The position numbers and the translations under genes were made by a program. Below are positions 1 to 13,250 of a stretch of DNA of 64,000 nucleotides, piece after piece. The stretch is from Sycobia sp. Sy_11 (lineage: Eukaryota > Arthropoda > Insecta > Hymenoptera > Epichrysomallidae), in assembly GCA_018907035.1 (NCBI GenBank), contig JACCIC010000209.1, positions 362,001 through 426,000 of the forward strand, in the 5' to 3' direction. The notes beneath the pieces are model-generated. The model searched no databases, was not told the DNA's origin, and was given only the letters and a program-made list of their open reading frames with translations. The first letter of the stretch is position 1. Each line of letters starts with the position of its first letter.

Positions 1-1101
1 AATTTAATATTTTTTCTAACACGACAGGATTTAGGTAGATTTTTCACGTCATTACCTCTTTTAGAAACTCTACCCTTAACTTAACTAAAATTCATAGTTG
101 CAAAGAGCAGGAAAAATGTGAAGTATAACAAGTGCTATCACGTCATTTAACGAGGTATCACAGAATTAAAAAACCGATAAAGTATAAATAAAATCACAGA
201 TATGGCAAAACTATACAAATCACGATGGTAGATTAAAAAAAAGAAATAACATGTTGAGATATAACTAAAACTAATAGAATAAAAATATACATCCATTGCC
301 CTAGCAATCAAACCTATATAAAATATATATGCTCTTCTGATTTTTGTTATGGTAAGAAGATTTTCGCGATAATTAAGCGCCTAATGCATAATATTGTATG
401 TTTAAATCACCTTTATAGTGTATTCGAACTTTCGTTCTATATTATTCGTCCGTTTCTTATTATAAGATTATTTTTATAATTCTTCATTGAACTCACAGAA
501 TTACAGAAAAAAGGCCGTATTGAATAATATGAAAAATACAAAATGACAAGATAAACGTTAGCTATATAAACACCGGGATTTATGATAATGTTTTGACGAC
601 CGAAATATTCATGATGAAATGATCGATAATCGTGATAAATTTCGATTAACGCATTACACGTCTTTATCCGGTAATTTACAAACTTTTCTATGCAGTCAAC
701 TTTTCTTTTTAGTCGTAAATTTGTTAAATTTGTTTCTTAGATTTGTTGCATATTATTCCATACACAGGTTCCAATTCTATTCAATTTAGGTGGAAGTTTT
801 TATGGTTTTTTTTTTAATGGCTTGCTATTTAACTCAACCTATATTATTATTTTTATATTTTTAAAGCATGTTTCCTAATTGAGAAATTCAATCACGCAAT
901 TTAATTGACTTTAATGCATTAAAGTCAAGAAATACGTCGGCGTTTTGCAACTGAATTTTTTTTTTTATAACGACGTATTGCAAAGCATATAAGTAATGCA
1001 GGACTTCTATCATACAGCACGAAGATACGTGCAATTGCCATTCAAATCCATATTAATTTGTACACGCACAGCGACAAAAAATTCACGTCCGGACTTACAT
1101 T

Positions 1102-1104
<3 letters not shown>
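1..1104. other. AT-rich intergenic DNA, no gene seen
   Basis: AT-rich, with poly-T runs and no open frame above background. No RNA gene or element was recognised. Confidence 0.6.

Positions 1105-1150
<46 letters not shown>
1105..1150. repeat. (AT)23 microsatellite
   Basis: Uninterrupted AT alternation. Confidence 0.97.
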
Positions 1151-1153
<3 letters not shown>

Positions 1154-1406
1154 ATTATATGTACACATTAACTGAAATTTTCGAAGGTGAGCGCGCGCAG
1201 CGGACTAACGAAATATTACGACGTCGCGCTAGCGCATGAAACTTTCACTTTCAATGTGGCCGAGAGAGCACCTGAAAAGAAAGTGTAATATAAGGAACTG
1301 CCCTGAATCTCGCCGGTACTTACAATCCGGTGGGCGACAAAAGTGCGGAGAATTATTAAGCGCGGGTCTCCCGACAATATCCGTCTCCGTGTTGTGTGTC
1401 TTTCTG

Positions 1407-1410
<4 letters not shown>

Positions 1411-1437
<27 letters not shown>
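1411..1437. repeat. (TC)13 microsatellite
   Basis: Pure TC tract. Paired in inverted orientation with the AG tract 70 bp to the right. Confidence 0.95.
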
Positions 1438-1502
1438 ATTTCTTTGAGCCCGCTAACGAGCAGAATTAATTTATACTCATTGAATTATGAAGGGAAATAG
1501 AC

Positions 1503-1506
<4 letters not shown>

Positions 1507-1547
<41 letters not shown>
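1507..1547. repeat. (AG)20 microsatellite
   Basis: Pure AG tract, complementary to the TC tract at 1411-1437. Confidence 0.95.
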
Positions 1548-1550
<3 letters not shown>

Positions 1551-1891
1551 GGAGAGAGAGGATTGAAAAGATACAGCAGGAGAGGAGTCGTAACAGTCAC
1601 GACGGGCACTCGGATTATTTAGCTTCAGTGTGCGTCCGTCAGCGAAAGAATATATTATATACATACATTCACATATACATATATATCTATATGCAGACAT
1701 ACTGCGCGTACACATACACAAACACACACTTAGAACGCGGTCCGACGCGGCGTTCGCTCGAGATTTCCATTCTGTATATCAGCGGAGAGCTTTGATTTTC
1801 GCGCGCACATCATTACGCGCGCTCTGCTACAAATCGCCTTTCGCCTATATACATATGCGGGAGTCCAGTATATATCATGTACCTATATATG

Positions 1892-1894
<3 letters not shown>

Positions 1895-1943
<49 letters not shown>
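1895..1943. repeat. (AT)24 microsatellite
   Basis: Uninterrupted AT alternation. Confidence 0.97.
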
Positions 1944-1946
<3 letters not shown>

Positions 1947-2151
1947 TGCAGTGTACAACGCTCCGCTCAGCGGGCGATGCGACTTGCGCAACTCGTTTCT
2001 GAAACTGTCCTGCGGTTTTGCTCTCCGCGCGGCTTGGCCGCCGGTACTTCGCGACTCGCTTTAGGTTCTTCAATTATACGTATTAAAGGCTATTATTGCG
2101 CTCGCGCGGATAGGTAGAAATGAGCCCCCCCCCGTCCCTTTTAAATATTCA

Positions 2152-2153
<2 letters not shown>

Positions 2154-2226
<73 letters not shown>
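2154..2226. repeat. Compound (TA)17(TG)19 microsatellite
   Basis: A (TA)n block passes directly into a (TG)n block at 2188. The 73 bp alternate purine and pyrimidine throughout. Confidence 0.96.
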
Positions 2227-2229
<3 letters not shown>

Positions 2230-3240
2230 GCTCACCGCGCATGTAAAATTATAGATTTTTTTTTCTTACCCTAGCTACTGTCACGTACAAGATTTGTGTT
2301 CACTGAACTACACAGCTCTTCCGTTATATTTGCCAATAGTAAGTATAATGCAATTTAATAAAATAAGATATATATTACCCACAAGTCCGACAATATGAGA
2401 AAAAAAATGCAACAATACAAATTGCGTGTATTTGTCTTTATAGATTTTTTGCATTACACTTTAGTATTCGTAAATTAAAATTTTCCGTTTTGATCGGAAT
2501 TTGATTCTCTAACAACATTGATTATTTCCCTGACAAAACTACGCTGAAGTTGTTCAACTATATTATATCTTATTTTAGGTAGATTTAGAGGTAGTGTATG
2601 AAAATCTGTAATAATATTATGAAGATTCATTGAATGTTTTTCTTTTTCTTCATATATTTTAAGTATGTAAAATATAAAATAAAATATTTAACAGCGATGC
2701 AGCAAATAGTTTCTTGGACAAGCAGATTAAATAAATAAATAAATCTATATATATATAACATTATTAATAACTTTTCATTGCGCAATGCTTATACGATATA
2801 ATTTTAACGATCAAAATGAAACACCGCTTGCAAAAACCATTTATTAATATTATTGATTGCGTCATTAAATTGGAAATATAATACAACTGCTTGGATGTAT
2901 AATCATTGTGGAAAATAGATCAGCTTTGGAATAGCAGAACTACACAACGACGATAATTAATATTTTTTGAGAATGATATTTTGAATTATTAACTAAATAC
3001 TATTCTGAAATTATCAGATGGATGAGAATATGTTCACTTAATTAAAAAAAGGAATTGTTTGCTAATTAAAAGAAATATATATTTACGATTGCAAAGTAAA
3101 TACTTACAGGGTTATCTAGAAGAAAATATTTACTTTACAATGGGAATAATTTTTCTCTATGAAGACACTGTTAAAGGTTTATATACATATTTATACTAAT
3201 TTCATTTTTTTTCGGGGGCAACAGGTTACTGGGTCGCTAT
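2227..3240. other. AT-rich intergenic DNA, nothing recognised
   Basis: No open frame, element or RNA gene that I can support. Confidence 0.55.
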
Positions 3241-3244
3241 GCAC

Positions 3245-3248
<4 letters not shown>

Positions 3249-3286
<38 letters not shown>
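3249..3286. repeat. (AG)19 microsatellite
   Basis: Pure AG tract at the left edge of a CpG-rich block. Confidence 0.96.
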
Positions 3287-3287
<1 letters not shown>

Positions 3288-3289
3288 CC

Positions 3290-4029
3290 ATTTATACGAT
3301 CGTAACACACCACCGCTGCATGCAAACGTTTCTCTTCATTCCCGAACAGAAAATCAGAAAATTCGTTAGAGCCGCCGATCGTACCGAAAATCATGACTTG
3401 GTCGACCGCATCGGATTTTTTCTTCATTCGTCGCCGGCATACGCGTATCCCCGCGTACCCAAACATATAAAACACACACGACAGTGGTCCTCGAACGTGG
3501 TCGGTTCGGGGGGAGGGGGGGGGGCGAGGGACGCGTGCATCGCGACCACTCGAAAACTCTCTCACCCTGCTCGCTCGCGCGCGCGCGCAGCATCCGCTCC
3601 GCGAAACTCTCCGGCGCGCGCGCGCGCGCACCCGTCCGAGCGACGTTATAGAAAAATGGCAGTTCCCACAGGTCCATGCCGCGACGATCGCTAGCATATT
3701 GCCGCTTGTTGACAATGGCCACGGGGGTTCTGCTTTTGCCTCCTCCACCCCCCTCCCCCCAACGCCCCGTACGCTCTCACGGAACGAGCGAGATGGGGGA
3801 CAGGGGTGAGCAGGAGAACGGCGGGGGGTGGGGGGAGGGGGGACGCGCACCCCGCCCGCATGCGTGCATCTCGCATCGCGTCCTTTTTCCGCCGCACCGA
3901 CCGCTGCCGGTGTAGGGGCAGAAGTCTCTCCCGGGCCGCCCCTCGATTGATGTATCTATAGATATATGTGATATGTATGTATGTATGTATAACGAGGCTG
4001 CGTGTTTCTGGCACGCTGCTTCCTCTGTG

Positions 4030-4064
<35 letters not shown>

Positions 4065-4387
4065 CTTGCGCGGCTTAGGTTGACGCGAGATTGGGTAGCC
4101 CGTGACCGCCGTCTCATTACCGGGTTCCCATGGGTGCGAACGCGAGCGCCGCCGCTGTCGAAACCTCCGCCTGGAACGTATATATAAGTCGATAATATCG
4201 TATCATCAACTCGGTATATATATATATATATATATATATTGTGGGCGACGGAGCACCGGGTCACCGAGAGCCGCAGCGGCGCTCCCCGTTCCGCGTCATG
4301 GTGGGAGGATTTTTTTTCCTCGATTGCCCCGGAGGGGTGCCTTCGCGCTTGTTACGCGCGCGGCGAATTTCGCTCCCCGATGGCCTT

Positions 4388-4388
<1 letters not shown>
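3290..4388. other. CpG-rich block with G-runs
   Basis: Rich in CGCG and in G-runs (3,509-3,524; 3,822-3,842 with four or more runs of G3 and longer, a G-quadruplex-type pattern). Contains (CG)n, (TATG)n at about 3,969-3,992, (CT)12 at 4,030-4,054 and (TA)12 at 4,215-4,239. Several overlapping open frames on both strands are low-complexity Arg/Pro/Ser translations, not genes. Confidence 0.6.

Positions 4389-4389
<1 letters not shown>

Positions 4390-4448
<59 letters not shown>
4390..4448. repeat. (TA)29 microsatellite
   Basis: 59 bp of uninterrupted TA. Confidence 0.97.
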
Positions 4449-4452
<4 letters not shown>

Positions 4453-4519
4453 GAGGCACTCTATCTCGGGATTTTAATTATGTTCCATCTCGTGTGATGT
4501 ATATACACGCTACGGTTTT

Positions 4520-4522
<3 letters not shown>

Positions 4523-4573
<51 letters not shown>
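4523..4573. repeat. (TA)25 microsatellite
   Basis: 51 bp of uninterrupted TA, 74 bp after the preceding array. Confidence 0.97.
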
Positions 4574-4584
<11 letters not shown>

Positions 4585-5700
4585 CGTAAAATTAATACGG
4601 AACATCTGTTCAATTCTGTCAAATATCGGTCGTTATTTCGGGAATATGTATGGCAAATTTTTCATAGAGCTCGCCATTATCCGAATCGTAGGAAAAGGAT
4701 ATAAATTTTTTGCCTTTCCTCTAATTTATTTTTATCGATGTGATACGTAGTGCCCTGTGCCGTGCAGAGCACTAACTCTGTCCTATTCTGAAGATATGGG
4801 AACTGTAATTTTGTAGAATATTTATCTAAAAACGTCCTCGATCCAAAATAATGGTGAATGCGAATAAATAACTGTAATGTTAAAATATACAGCTCCCCTG
4901 GTGGAATTAAAATAGATATATAATTATCATTTATTTTGTGAATTCTTTATGATTTTCAGGCGATTCTTAACTTTAAGACGAATTAATGGGGGATGCTTAA
5001 AACAATAATATTTTATTATTATAAGCACGAGTAAAAATCGTGCATGACCTAACAACATTCGATAAAGAAATTAATCCAGAAAAAAATTAATTATATTAGA
5101 ATTAATAAATATTTTCATGGGTCTTACAATTTTTATACAATACCTTACTAATATAATGGTAGATAATGAATGTAACTGTCAATGTTATGTCAATTTGAAA
5201 CAATCAATGTAAAAACTCAGTTTTACGTATAATGAGATATTTGGTCACAGAAGACCAATTGAGTGGTAGATTACAGATATCTATGGGTAAGAATTCAAAG
5301 TTTGCAGGGATGCTTCATTGAAAAAAAAAGTAATCCACCTATATATGCGAAAACTGTAATAATTGAATTACTCGCAAACATCTGACAATAGAATGTAGCA
5401 AATACAGTAGAACCATAGAAATAGACAAAGAAGACTATAGACTTAACTTAATTAATTTTATAAATAAACATGACATTATAAATAAGCTAGGATAAATATT
5501 TTAAAAAAAATTTTTTAAGGACACAAATATAACATCGATATAATATTCAACGAAGTTATAATTGTAAAATTCTTGTCTAAATGATTATTAAATTACCTAG
5601 TATGTAGGTACGAAAGCGTTGCAATAATTGGTGGAAATCGATTTTTTTCGAGCATAATATTCATGAAATAATTATTTCGTGCGCTTTGACGTCAAAGTCG
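4574..5700. other. AT-rich intergenic DNA, nothing recognised
   Basis: No supported feature. Confidence 0.55.
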
Positions 5701-5849
5701 CGACTTTCAACGTAATTTCCAAGCTACCGTAGTGCGTGCTGTTTAGTAACGCACAGAATATAGCGATTCGGCTAAGTCTATTGACCATGTACGAATCGAC
5801 TCGAATCGTCGCATTTCGATGGAAAATTAAAAATTATCACTTTGCCCCG

Positions 5850-6648
5850 TCGTACAGTGCTTGTCGGGGGGGGGGCGCCGATCTCCAAACTGCCAAGAGC
5901 AATCCCGGGACAAAGAAAGACGCCGAACGAATCGACGAAACAATATATTTTACAGATCGCTCGGGCCGGCGATGAGGCCATAAATAGTTCCCTGGCGCGT
6001 TGCATTGTTCGCTCGCCTCCCCCCCTCCCCTCCCTCCTCACCCCGCTCCCACCACCCGGATAATCCTTTATATCCTTTTCGATACAATCGAACACGGCGC
6101 CCGACGGTCTCGCGCATTATGAGCGGGCGCGCGTGCGCGCACGCGCGACCGTCGGGAGGGGGGTGGGGGGGTACCGCGCGCGCGTCTCGCTACTAACGGT
6201 GCCGGCCGCTACCGCCTCCGTCTGCCGCAGGTCCTCGATTCTCGCGAGCACGCGCGCTCCTGTACCTATTATAAGGGTGCATCGCATTACGTAATTGCTA
6301 TAACGGGGGAGGGATGGTGGGGGGCAGGCGGGGGGGTTAACAATACCGGCGTGATTTCGCGTGTGAACCGGCGCGTTTCTAACTCACCCGTCCCCCCCTT
6401 CGGCTCCTCCCTCTACGTCCTTTGACGCTCGAGTGTGTCGATCTCGGCGGCTACGCCTCGTCATTATGTTCGGCCGTATGCGCGCGCGCGCGGCCGAGCT
6501 GCCGATCGAGGAGTTCTTCCATTGTTGGGCGCGCGCGCGCAATCGACGCGGTGAGCAACCGTGCGCGAGAACTTGACCCCGAACTCGGCAGGTCGGCCGC
6601 GTCAAATCGCTCGTTCGTTCCTGATTATGATCGACGAGAGAGGCGGAG

Positions 6649-6692
<44 letters not shown>

Positions 6693-7324
6693 GAGAGTCA
6701 AAGTTTATCTCGAAAGGGAAGCAGCCGCGGTTCGAATTCAGCTGTTAAACCGGTAGTTTTAGTTTTTTTTTTTCTTTTTGTTCGATGCAAGAAGAATAGT
6801 CCCGAAGCCAATTCCCTTTAAACATTAGTTACAGGGTTTTGGTACGTCATATGCCGCGATGCGGCACCGTTGAATGTAAAAAATATATCTACGGCGAATT
6901 ATTGCCCACTACGCGAATAAATCGCAAAAGGCGATTTATCTATATGTATGAACAATTTGCCGGATTATTTTATACTCAGCATTTTAAAAAATCTTAAATT
7001 TCCATCGTCTTGCATATATATACACTGATAATTTTATATATATACTTATAATTTCAGGTTAAGAGCGAAAAGTGCTAAATAGGCGTGAGTCATAACATTA
7101 TTGTACGTTGAATAAATAAAGGTATGAATTTCATGGTCGGCGAGACAGCGACTGTTGTATAGACGTGTATATATATATTTATCAGTTGCAAATTCCTCGC
7201 ATTCTCCGCGTCGCTGATGCACGTTTTATATAGGCGGCACTCCGACAGCCGCGTTGTCGAGGGTACGTTGCACCGCTTCGGGAAAAAGGAGTGAGCGACG
7301 ATGAGTTAACTCTACCCCCCCCTT

Positions 7325-7356
<32 letters not shown>

Positions 7357-7730
7357 AATCTCCAGCTGGACTGACGTACGTGGTGGCCGTCTTTTTGTCC
7401 GGTTTATATCGAAACAATAGGGTAAACTAGGAACCGAGGTTGAGGAACAGGTAAAACTCGAAGCGTCGCAGTGCGCCGCGCCGCGAGCCCGAACGCCCAT
7501 CATCCCGATTCGTTCCAAAATGCGCTGCGATTCGCGGCTGGATTCTCAACGCTTCCTCGACGGGCTTAACCTCTGGCCGGCCGGTAACGAGTCCCGCGTC
7601 GGGTCAGCCGGGCATTTTATACAGTCATCCCGTCCGATCGTGGGAAGCCCTTATGGAAGTTGTTTTTTGTTTCTCTTGTTTTTTTTTTTTTTTTTTTGGT
7701 TTTGTTTTGCCTCGGCACGGGTAAAAATTC
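5850..7730. other. CpG-rich block with poly-C/poly-G runs and (GA)n/(CT)n arrays
   Basis: Contains CGCG-rich stretches (6,128-6,185; 6,480-6,545), G-runs at 6,156-6,171 and 6,305-6,335, C-runs at 6,020-6,058 and 7,314-7,331, an (AG)19 array at 6,652-6,689, a (CT)12 array at 7,332-7,356 and a poly-T run at 7,680-7,698. The open frames are low complexity and lack homology signals. Confidence 0.6.
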
Positions 7731-9160
7731 GATAAGCTTCCTCGTGGATTGTTATGGGGGAAGGGGGAAGCTTTGATTTACCTACGGAGACCGTACTCGA
7801 CGATACTGGCGATGCGGACGTTTTAATCGACCGTGAGACTGATCGGGCAAATCGGGCAAAGTTTAGAGTCAGTGTATGTAGGTGAGTGTATCTGCGGACG
7901 ACAATTCTAATTATAGATAGAATCTCCCATTGTGAAAGGTTCTGTAAGCGAAAATGAAATTGTGACGCTTTGAAAACTCTCAAGGAGACCTGCCCTATAT
8001 GTATGCCTTTCTTTTGAACATGAATCAAGATATATATATAGCCATCAGCGATACTGTGCGTGGCACTATATACGAGGAGTGGAAATAGTATTTTAATCAA
8101 TTTGCGTACGAAGCTTGCTGATGGAGAACGGTCGAATGCCGATCGATTTTCGCGAGATGTCCGATACATAGTAACGATTGCCATTTGTGTACGACTAAAC
8201 GCCAATTATAATCCACTGCATTTTGTGTATATTTCCAAACAATCGACTATAAGTATTAATCCTGCAAAGCATTTCGAAATTGCTTCTTTTGTCGCTTCAG
8301 CTTTTGAAGTTGCGCGTAAAAGTTTTTCTTTAGCTGCCGCTACGTTAATATTTACTCGAAGTTTTGGTAGTTTCATATAGATCTACCCGTAGTTCGTAAT
8401 TGTAAATTCAATACCTTTCGTCTATTAAGAAATACGTATCTAAATAAAGTATATAATCTTGAGAAAAATGCACAATTTCTCATACCCTCGAATCGTGCGC
8501 AGGGTATAAGATTTAATTTGTAAGAAGATGTTAGAACATTTTTTCTTTGAAGAACAAGATAAGTTAAATTATAAATACCGTTCAATAAACTGAATGAATT
8601 GCTATTTTTTGCATTTCTTTATATAAATATCTGTCATTCGTGGAGACGCAGTTTGCCAGATGATACGATTGAAATTTTGATTATTACGATAACGCGCCTA
8701 TACTCAATTTATTGTTTCAGGAGGTCTGCAAGGGTTGACGTGACTTCTTTAAATCTTTGAATTCTAACAATATCACTGCGTTTTAATTTTTTGTATTGGT
8801 CGATGTTCCTTCAGCCACGCTATTGATCTTTTCGTTACTATTGTAGACCAAGGTTTGATCGTATGGGAACTTACAGATATACTATTTTTTTAAATGATAT
8901 TTTTATTGTCGATGTCTAGATTGATACGAACTTTGAATGTTTTTGACCTCAGACTGTTTCTAGTTGAAGCAATTATGAGACAATAGCAAATCAATCGATT
9001 GCGTACACTGCTACGTTATTTCTTATTGATTTTCCCGTTGCTAACTGTAAGCGAGGACGCACCTTCAAATTTTTGTTTCGATCTCGAATGTGCTTGGCAT
9101 ACGTTAGTACACGGCGGCAACATGTTCTCAATGTAAAAAGTCCGTTCAATATCGATTCTA
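7731..9160. other. Unremarkable intergenic DNA
   Basis: A 184-codon minus-strand frame (8,205-7,651) ends in a Lys-rich translation of the poly-T run. I see no domain, splice context or homology, so I do not call a gene. Confidence 0.5.
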
Positions 9161-9229
9161 TTGATCGCGCTCCCCTCACATCGTTTCCTAAAGTTTTATT
9201 TACTACGGTACACGCAAACCTTGGACAAT

Positions 9230-10130
9230 CGTGAAAACTTCGCTCTTTCTCATTTGCCCCACCGGCACAATTGTCAACGATATCAGATACCGCGCGCGTC
9301 CGCGTATCATAAACTGTCGCGGTTCGCGCGATCCCAGATCGGTATTCCGCGAGGCGCCAAGCAAAAACCGCGCCCGAATTAATCTCTCGCCTCCCCTTGT
9401 GCGAACCGCGCGATCGACCCCCACCCCCCCGCCCGTTCACTTGTCAGCTCCACGCACCGCGCGCACACGGCCTCCTTTCACGATATACCGCATAAAACGC
9501 GAACCCCCCGAATTTCTCCCCCAACCCCCCGCCCCCCGCCCCGTTCGTTCGTTCGTTCGTCCCGATTGCCGTGCGCGGGACGGCGCGGCGGGGCCGAGAC
9601 GAGGAGCCGCGCGCGCTCGTCGGGAAGAAAGCGGCGAGGCTCTCGGCTGTCAGTGTCACGGCCGGCACGTGGCCGCGGGCCGGTGCGCGCGATCGGCCGC
9701 GCGATCCCTACGGTCACCCCGGTGCAGCCCGCGTGAACGTAACGACGACTCCGCCGGCATTGTTTGGAGTTTATCCGCGCGGCGCGTGCCGTCGCGCAAC
9801 AAGAGCTGGCCCACCCCCGCGCGCCGCCGAGAAAACGGATACATTGTATATTTGCGGGGCGACGGCGGGAGAGGAGTCGATGGGCGGCGCATGTGCGCGA
9901 TGGCAAAGAAACCAATGACGGGGCGGGGGACGGGGGAGGGACAGTGCGAGAGAGAGAGAGAGAGAGAGAGAATGAGAAAAAGAGAGCCTGGTCCTTCGCC
10001 GTGTCGAATTTCAATTTGCCGTTGGCGGCTGTTGGCGCTACCGATGGCCCGAGGGTCGAGTTGTCGCCGCGCGGTTGCCGGTGTATTTTTTTGGGGTTTG
10101 CGGTTTCGTCATTCACCATGGCGAGACGGG
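9230..10130. other. CpG-rich block with C-runs and overlapping low-complexity frames
   Basis: Very high CpG density with C-runs at 9,420-9,540, (CGTT)4 at 9,541-9,559 and (AG)11 at 9,949-9,970. Long frames are open on both strands simultaneously and are Arg/Pro/Ala rich, as expected from GC-rich DNA with few stop codons. It may be a CpG-island promoter or exon-1 region of a gene not otherwise visible. Confidence 0.5.
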
Positions 10131-10479
10131 TTGGATTTATTCAATTATCAAAAGCTCCATTCGAAGCCCGAACGAATCTGATGGTTAATATCGCTGGCCA
10201 AAAATCAGATTTTTCAAGAATCCCTGTTTCGGTGTTAAACAATTTCAAAATAAAATAAAAAAAAAAAACTATTATGAAACATTGGTTTTCGGTTCGAGCT
10301 CTCGGTCTTGCATGCTTTTCAGGCCTAGTACCCCGGACTCATCGAGAGACGTACGCGACAACGGATTCAAATAACAGAACTGTACAAGTTTTACCTTTAC
10401 TAATAATTTAATTATAATACGATGTAAATGGATGATAAGATAACAAAGCTTTTCATTCCCTGAAAAGAATATTTATTTA

Positions 10480-11300
10480 TTCGTAAATGTGCCTGCTATC
10501 TTCTACAAAGCCGCCCCTCTCCCGAACTTCTCTCAACACTTTTTCATATCTGAAAAGCAATTTTGACATCTGTATGCCAATATGATATTCAGTTGTCGCA
10601 GCGACTCTGTTTTTATCTCATTGGATTTTGTCAAAACCTCGCCACTTTATGTGTTTCTTTAATCGTTCAGAAAAGGAAGAAGTCGCAAGACGCCATATTC
10701 GATGAACAAAGATCAAAACTGACGAACATGAGCTGATAAGGATTCGGGGCAAGAACAGTTGTATTTTAGCGTGGCGGTTGTTCCTTTTCTTGAGAGTTTA
10801 TCGAACGTTGAACCTATTGGTAAGAACTGATAATGCACTAAAATCTTTAAAACCGACGCTCACCACTGCGGCCAATTTTCACGTATGGTGAAGTTGAATG
10901 TTTCCAGATGGAAGGTTCAGCTTTAGTGTCCACGTCGCATCCGTAAACTAGCGATTTATCGCCTGATTATGAGTCGCTCAACCGATGCATTATATATAGC
11001 TACTCACCGCAGTTAGTAAATCTTGCACGACGACGTGGCATTAATTGCTTTCGGCTGCAATCCATCAGTTTTGGAAGAAATTTTTCTGCCACATCGTTCA
11101 TGTGCGATGCAGCCTTGAAAATTACTTGGCATGGAGCCATACGATATGCTGGGATCCACAGAAAATCCTCTCTAGTAGTGCAATTTGAGGATCGCTCACT
11201 ATCATTTTCTCGACGGTATCTTCGATATCTTCCATTGCGGACGCGCCGTTCCACGTAGGCCATACTTATACAACTCGCAATCTCTTGCTCGGCTTATTAG
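10480..11300 (-). mobile_element. Degraded mariner (DD34D) transposase relic
   Basis: Minus-strand translation, with several frame breaks, gives successive mariner transposase blocks. From about 11,170 to 11,030 it reads CQVIF...MNDVAEKFLPKLM...RKQ, like the family 'CQAIF..GMKRVAAKFVPKLL..EQKQ'. At about 10,950-10,880 comes a piece resembling 'VYGYDxETKAQSxxWxxxxSP' (seen CDVDTKAEPSIWKHSTSP). After a deleted middle comes ASCDFFLF with the third catalytic Asp, then residues like 'RLKKHIKWRGFD', and a tail resembling 'FQxCFxxWxxRWxKC'. Stops and frameshifts throughout make it inactive. Exact ends and inverted repeats were not identified. Confidence 0.7.
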
Positions 11301-12295
11301 CCAAAGCGTCCAAAAAGAACTGTGAGCATTTCGAACTATTATTGTACTTTATCTCAGTTTTATAACAGAACTTGATGGACATGCTGTGATCCACACTTTT
11401 TGTAAAGTCACTACGTATCACTGGAACGTATCTAATATATCATTGAGAATTGATCGAGAGGTAAATATGCAATGTAGCTACCGATGTTTATAGAATGTGA
11501 AAAATAACAAGTTGAAATGTAACTGCTGTAGGTAGAGAAATAGTGAGTGTAAGTATGCATATGTCCTAAGCCAATCGTTAATACCCTCGTCTATACGTTT
11601 CGCGTATACATTATTCGTAACTCATGCGTGGCGCCCTAAACCCCTATCCCGTTATCGATAACAACCGCGAAAATTCAATTCGTTAAAAAGATTTTTCGAG
11701 TTCATATTATTACTTTTTATTCGTCGTTTGAAAATTAATCGCAGCTTTGCGAGACCAAGCCCGAAAGCAAGAAAACAAACCGAATCGCGAATGGAAACCC
11801 GTTTTCCGTCTCGCTGACTCCGCGTCTATAATTCCCGATCCGCTTTATCCCGTACACGTATGCAATAAAGCAACGCGCACGTATACGGAGAAGCGGCTCC
11901 CGGCGAATTTTATCATATATACATATATATATATATACGCGGCGATTAAAGCGAGAGCGAAAATCCGAGCGAATAATCGGCACATTATATCTGGCTATCT
12001 TCGCCCAGATACCTACCGTTCGACAATGCGGACGGTATTGCGCGCATGCGCACTGGCCCGCTATGACAATGGCCTCGTATACATATATATATATATATAT
12101 ATAGACGTTGCGCATCGCGCGCGGGCGCTCGCGCCACGCGTCTATATTTTTCCCACACTGTAATCCCCCGCGCTCGCTCATTATTGTCCTTAAACTCCAC
12201 TTACAAAGGGCACGCGCGGGGTGGCCGGTCTCGAACCCCACCGAAAATCAAACCCTAAGCAGGTCCTTCGGGACTTTGGGAGCGGGGCATGCGTC

Positions 12296-12300
<5 letters not shown>
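11300..12300. other. Mixed intergenic DNA with CpG-bearing segment
   Basis: AT-rich to about 11,700, then CpG-bearing. It holds an (AT)10 array at 12,083-12,103. No gene is supported. Confidence 0.5.

Positions 12301-12331
<31 letters not shown>
12301..12331. repeat. (AT)15 microsatellite
   Basis: Uninterrupted AT. Confidence 0.96.
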
Positions 12332-12334
<3 letters not shown>

Positions 12335-12589
12335 AGCGTCCGACGCAACGTGCACGCGCGCTCTTTAATTTGCACGCCTCGACTTATTGGCTGCGTGTTT
12401 TTACGATGCTGATGCTTCGTTAAATCCGAGGCGAGGACAAGGAGCCATCTGCAGCCGCGAGCGGGGCCAGATTCTTTATTTCATGGCTGTACTGCTTTAT
12501 TGGCTCTCTCAGGATTCGGCAGTATTTGTATACGCATATAATTATTTCTATTATGTGACTCTGTACGATTTTTTTTTTTGATTGCGAGG

Positions 12590-13250
12590 TATCGGTGAAT
12601 TAGTAAAAAAGTTGGAGGAATTACGATTTTCTTTGTATTGATGTAAAAAAAGGGGGGATGAAGTAGATGAATGCAATACTATTCTATATAATAAATATAA
12701 AATGTATTGATATATTATTACTTTTAGTACAATTAGTTCATCTAATTCACATTTAAATTATTTATACAATTAAAATTTATATACTTTTTTCTTCAAAACT
12801 AGATACATATAAGCATCATTTTCAGGAGAATTCCTGTAATATTTATGGAAACTAAAGATAGATGTATGTAAGTTTATAATAACATAACAAAATTAAATGA
12901 TATTTCGAATGTTCTTCTCTTCATCAAGTATGGGCAATACGAAATTTGAAATATTCTACTTTTGGCAAAACAAATAATTAGATTGTTTTACATTAAACGC
13001 ATTTTTCGCAATCTAACAATATACTTTTTTCCTAATTTTTTCACGATTAGATTATATCATTGACAAAACCCCCCTTTTCTACTTCACTTCTCGGTCTAAC
13101 GCCAGTGTATAATTTAATATATTTAAAAAAAAAATCTCGATAGCCGAAGATAAAACGTTTACATTGCGCTTGATTTATCGCCAAAGCGTAGCATCAGTAT
13201 AACATAATACAGGTTATCAGGGCGCACTTTAGAAAATTGGCCCAACAATC
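12590..13250. other. AT-rich intergenic DNA, nothing recognised
   Basis: No supported feature. Confidence 0.55.

Noticed and set aside
3191..3850. 219-codon minus-strand open frame
   Set aside because: Overlapped by several other frames on both strands. Contains poly-Ser-Leu from the CT array and no domain.
7651..8205. 184-codon minus-strand open frame
   Set aside because: No recognisable domain; the C-terminus is the translated poly-T run. Likely chance.
9231..10181. 316-codon plus-strand open frame
   Set aside because: Arg/Pro/Ala-rich translation of a CpG block with a GA array. Comparable frames are open on the opposite strand; no domain or splice evidence.
12215..12245. tRNA T-arm-like GGTTCGAGACC on the minus strand
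   Set aside because: The flanking bases do not form a T-stem with proper arms, and no acceptor, D-arm or anticodon arm fits around it.
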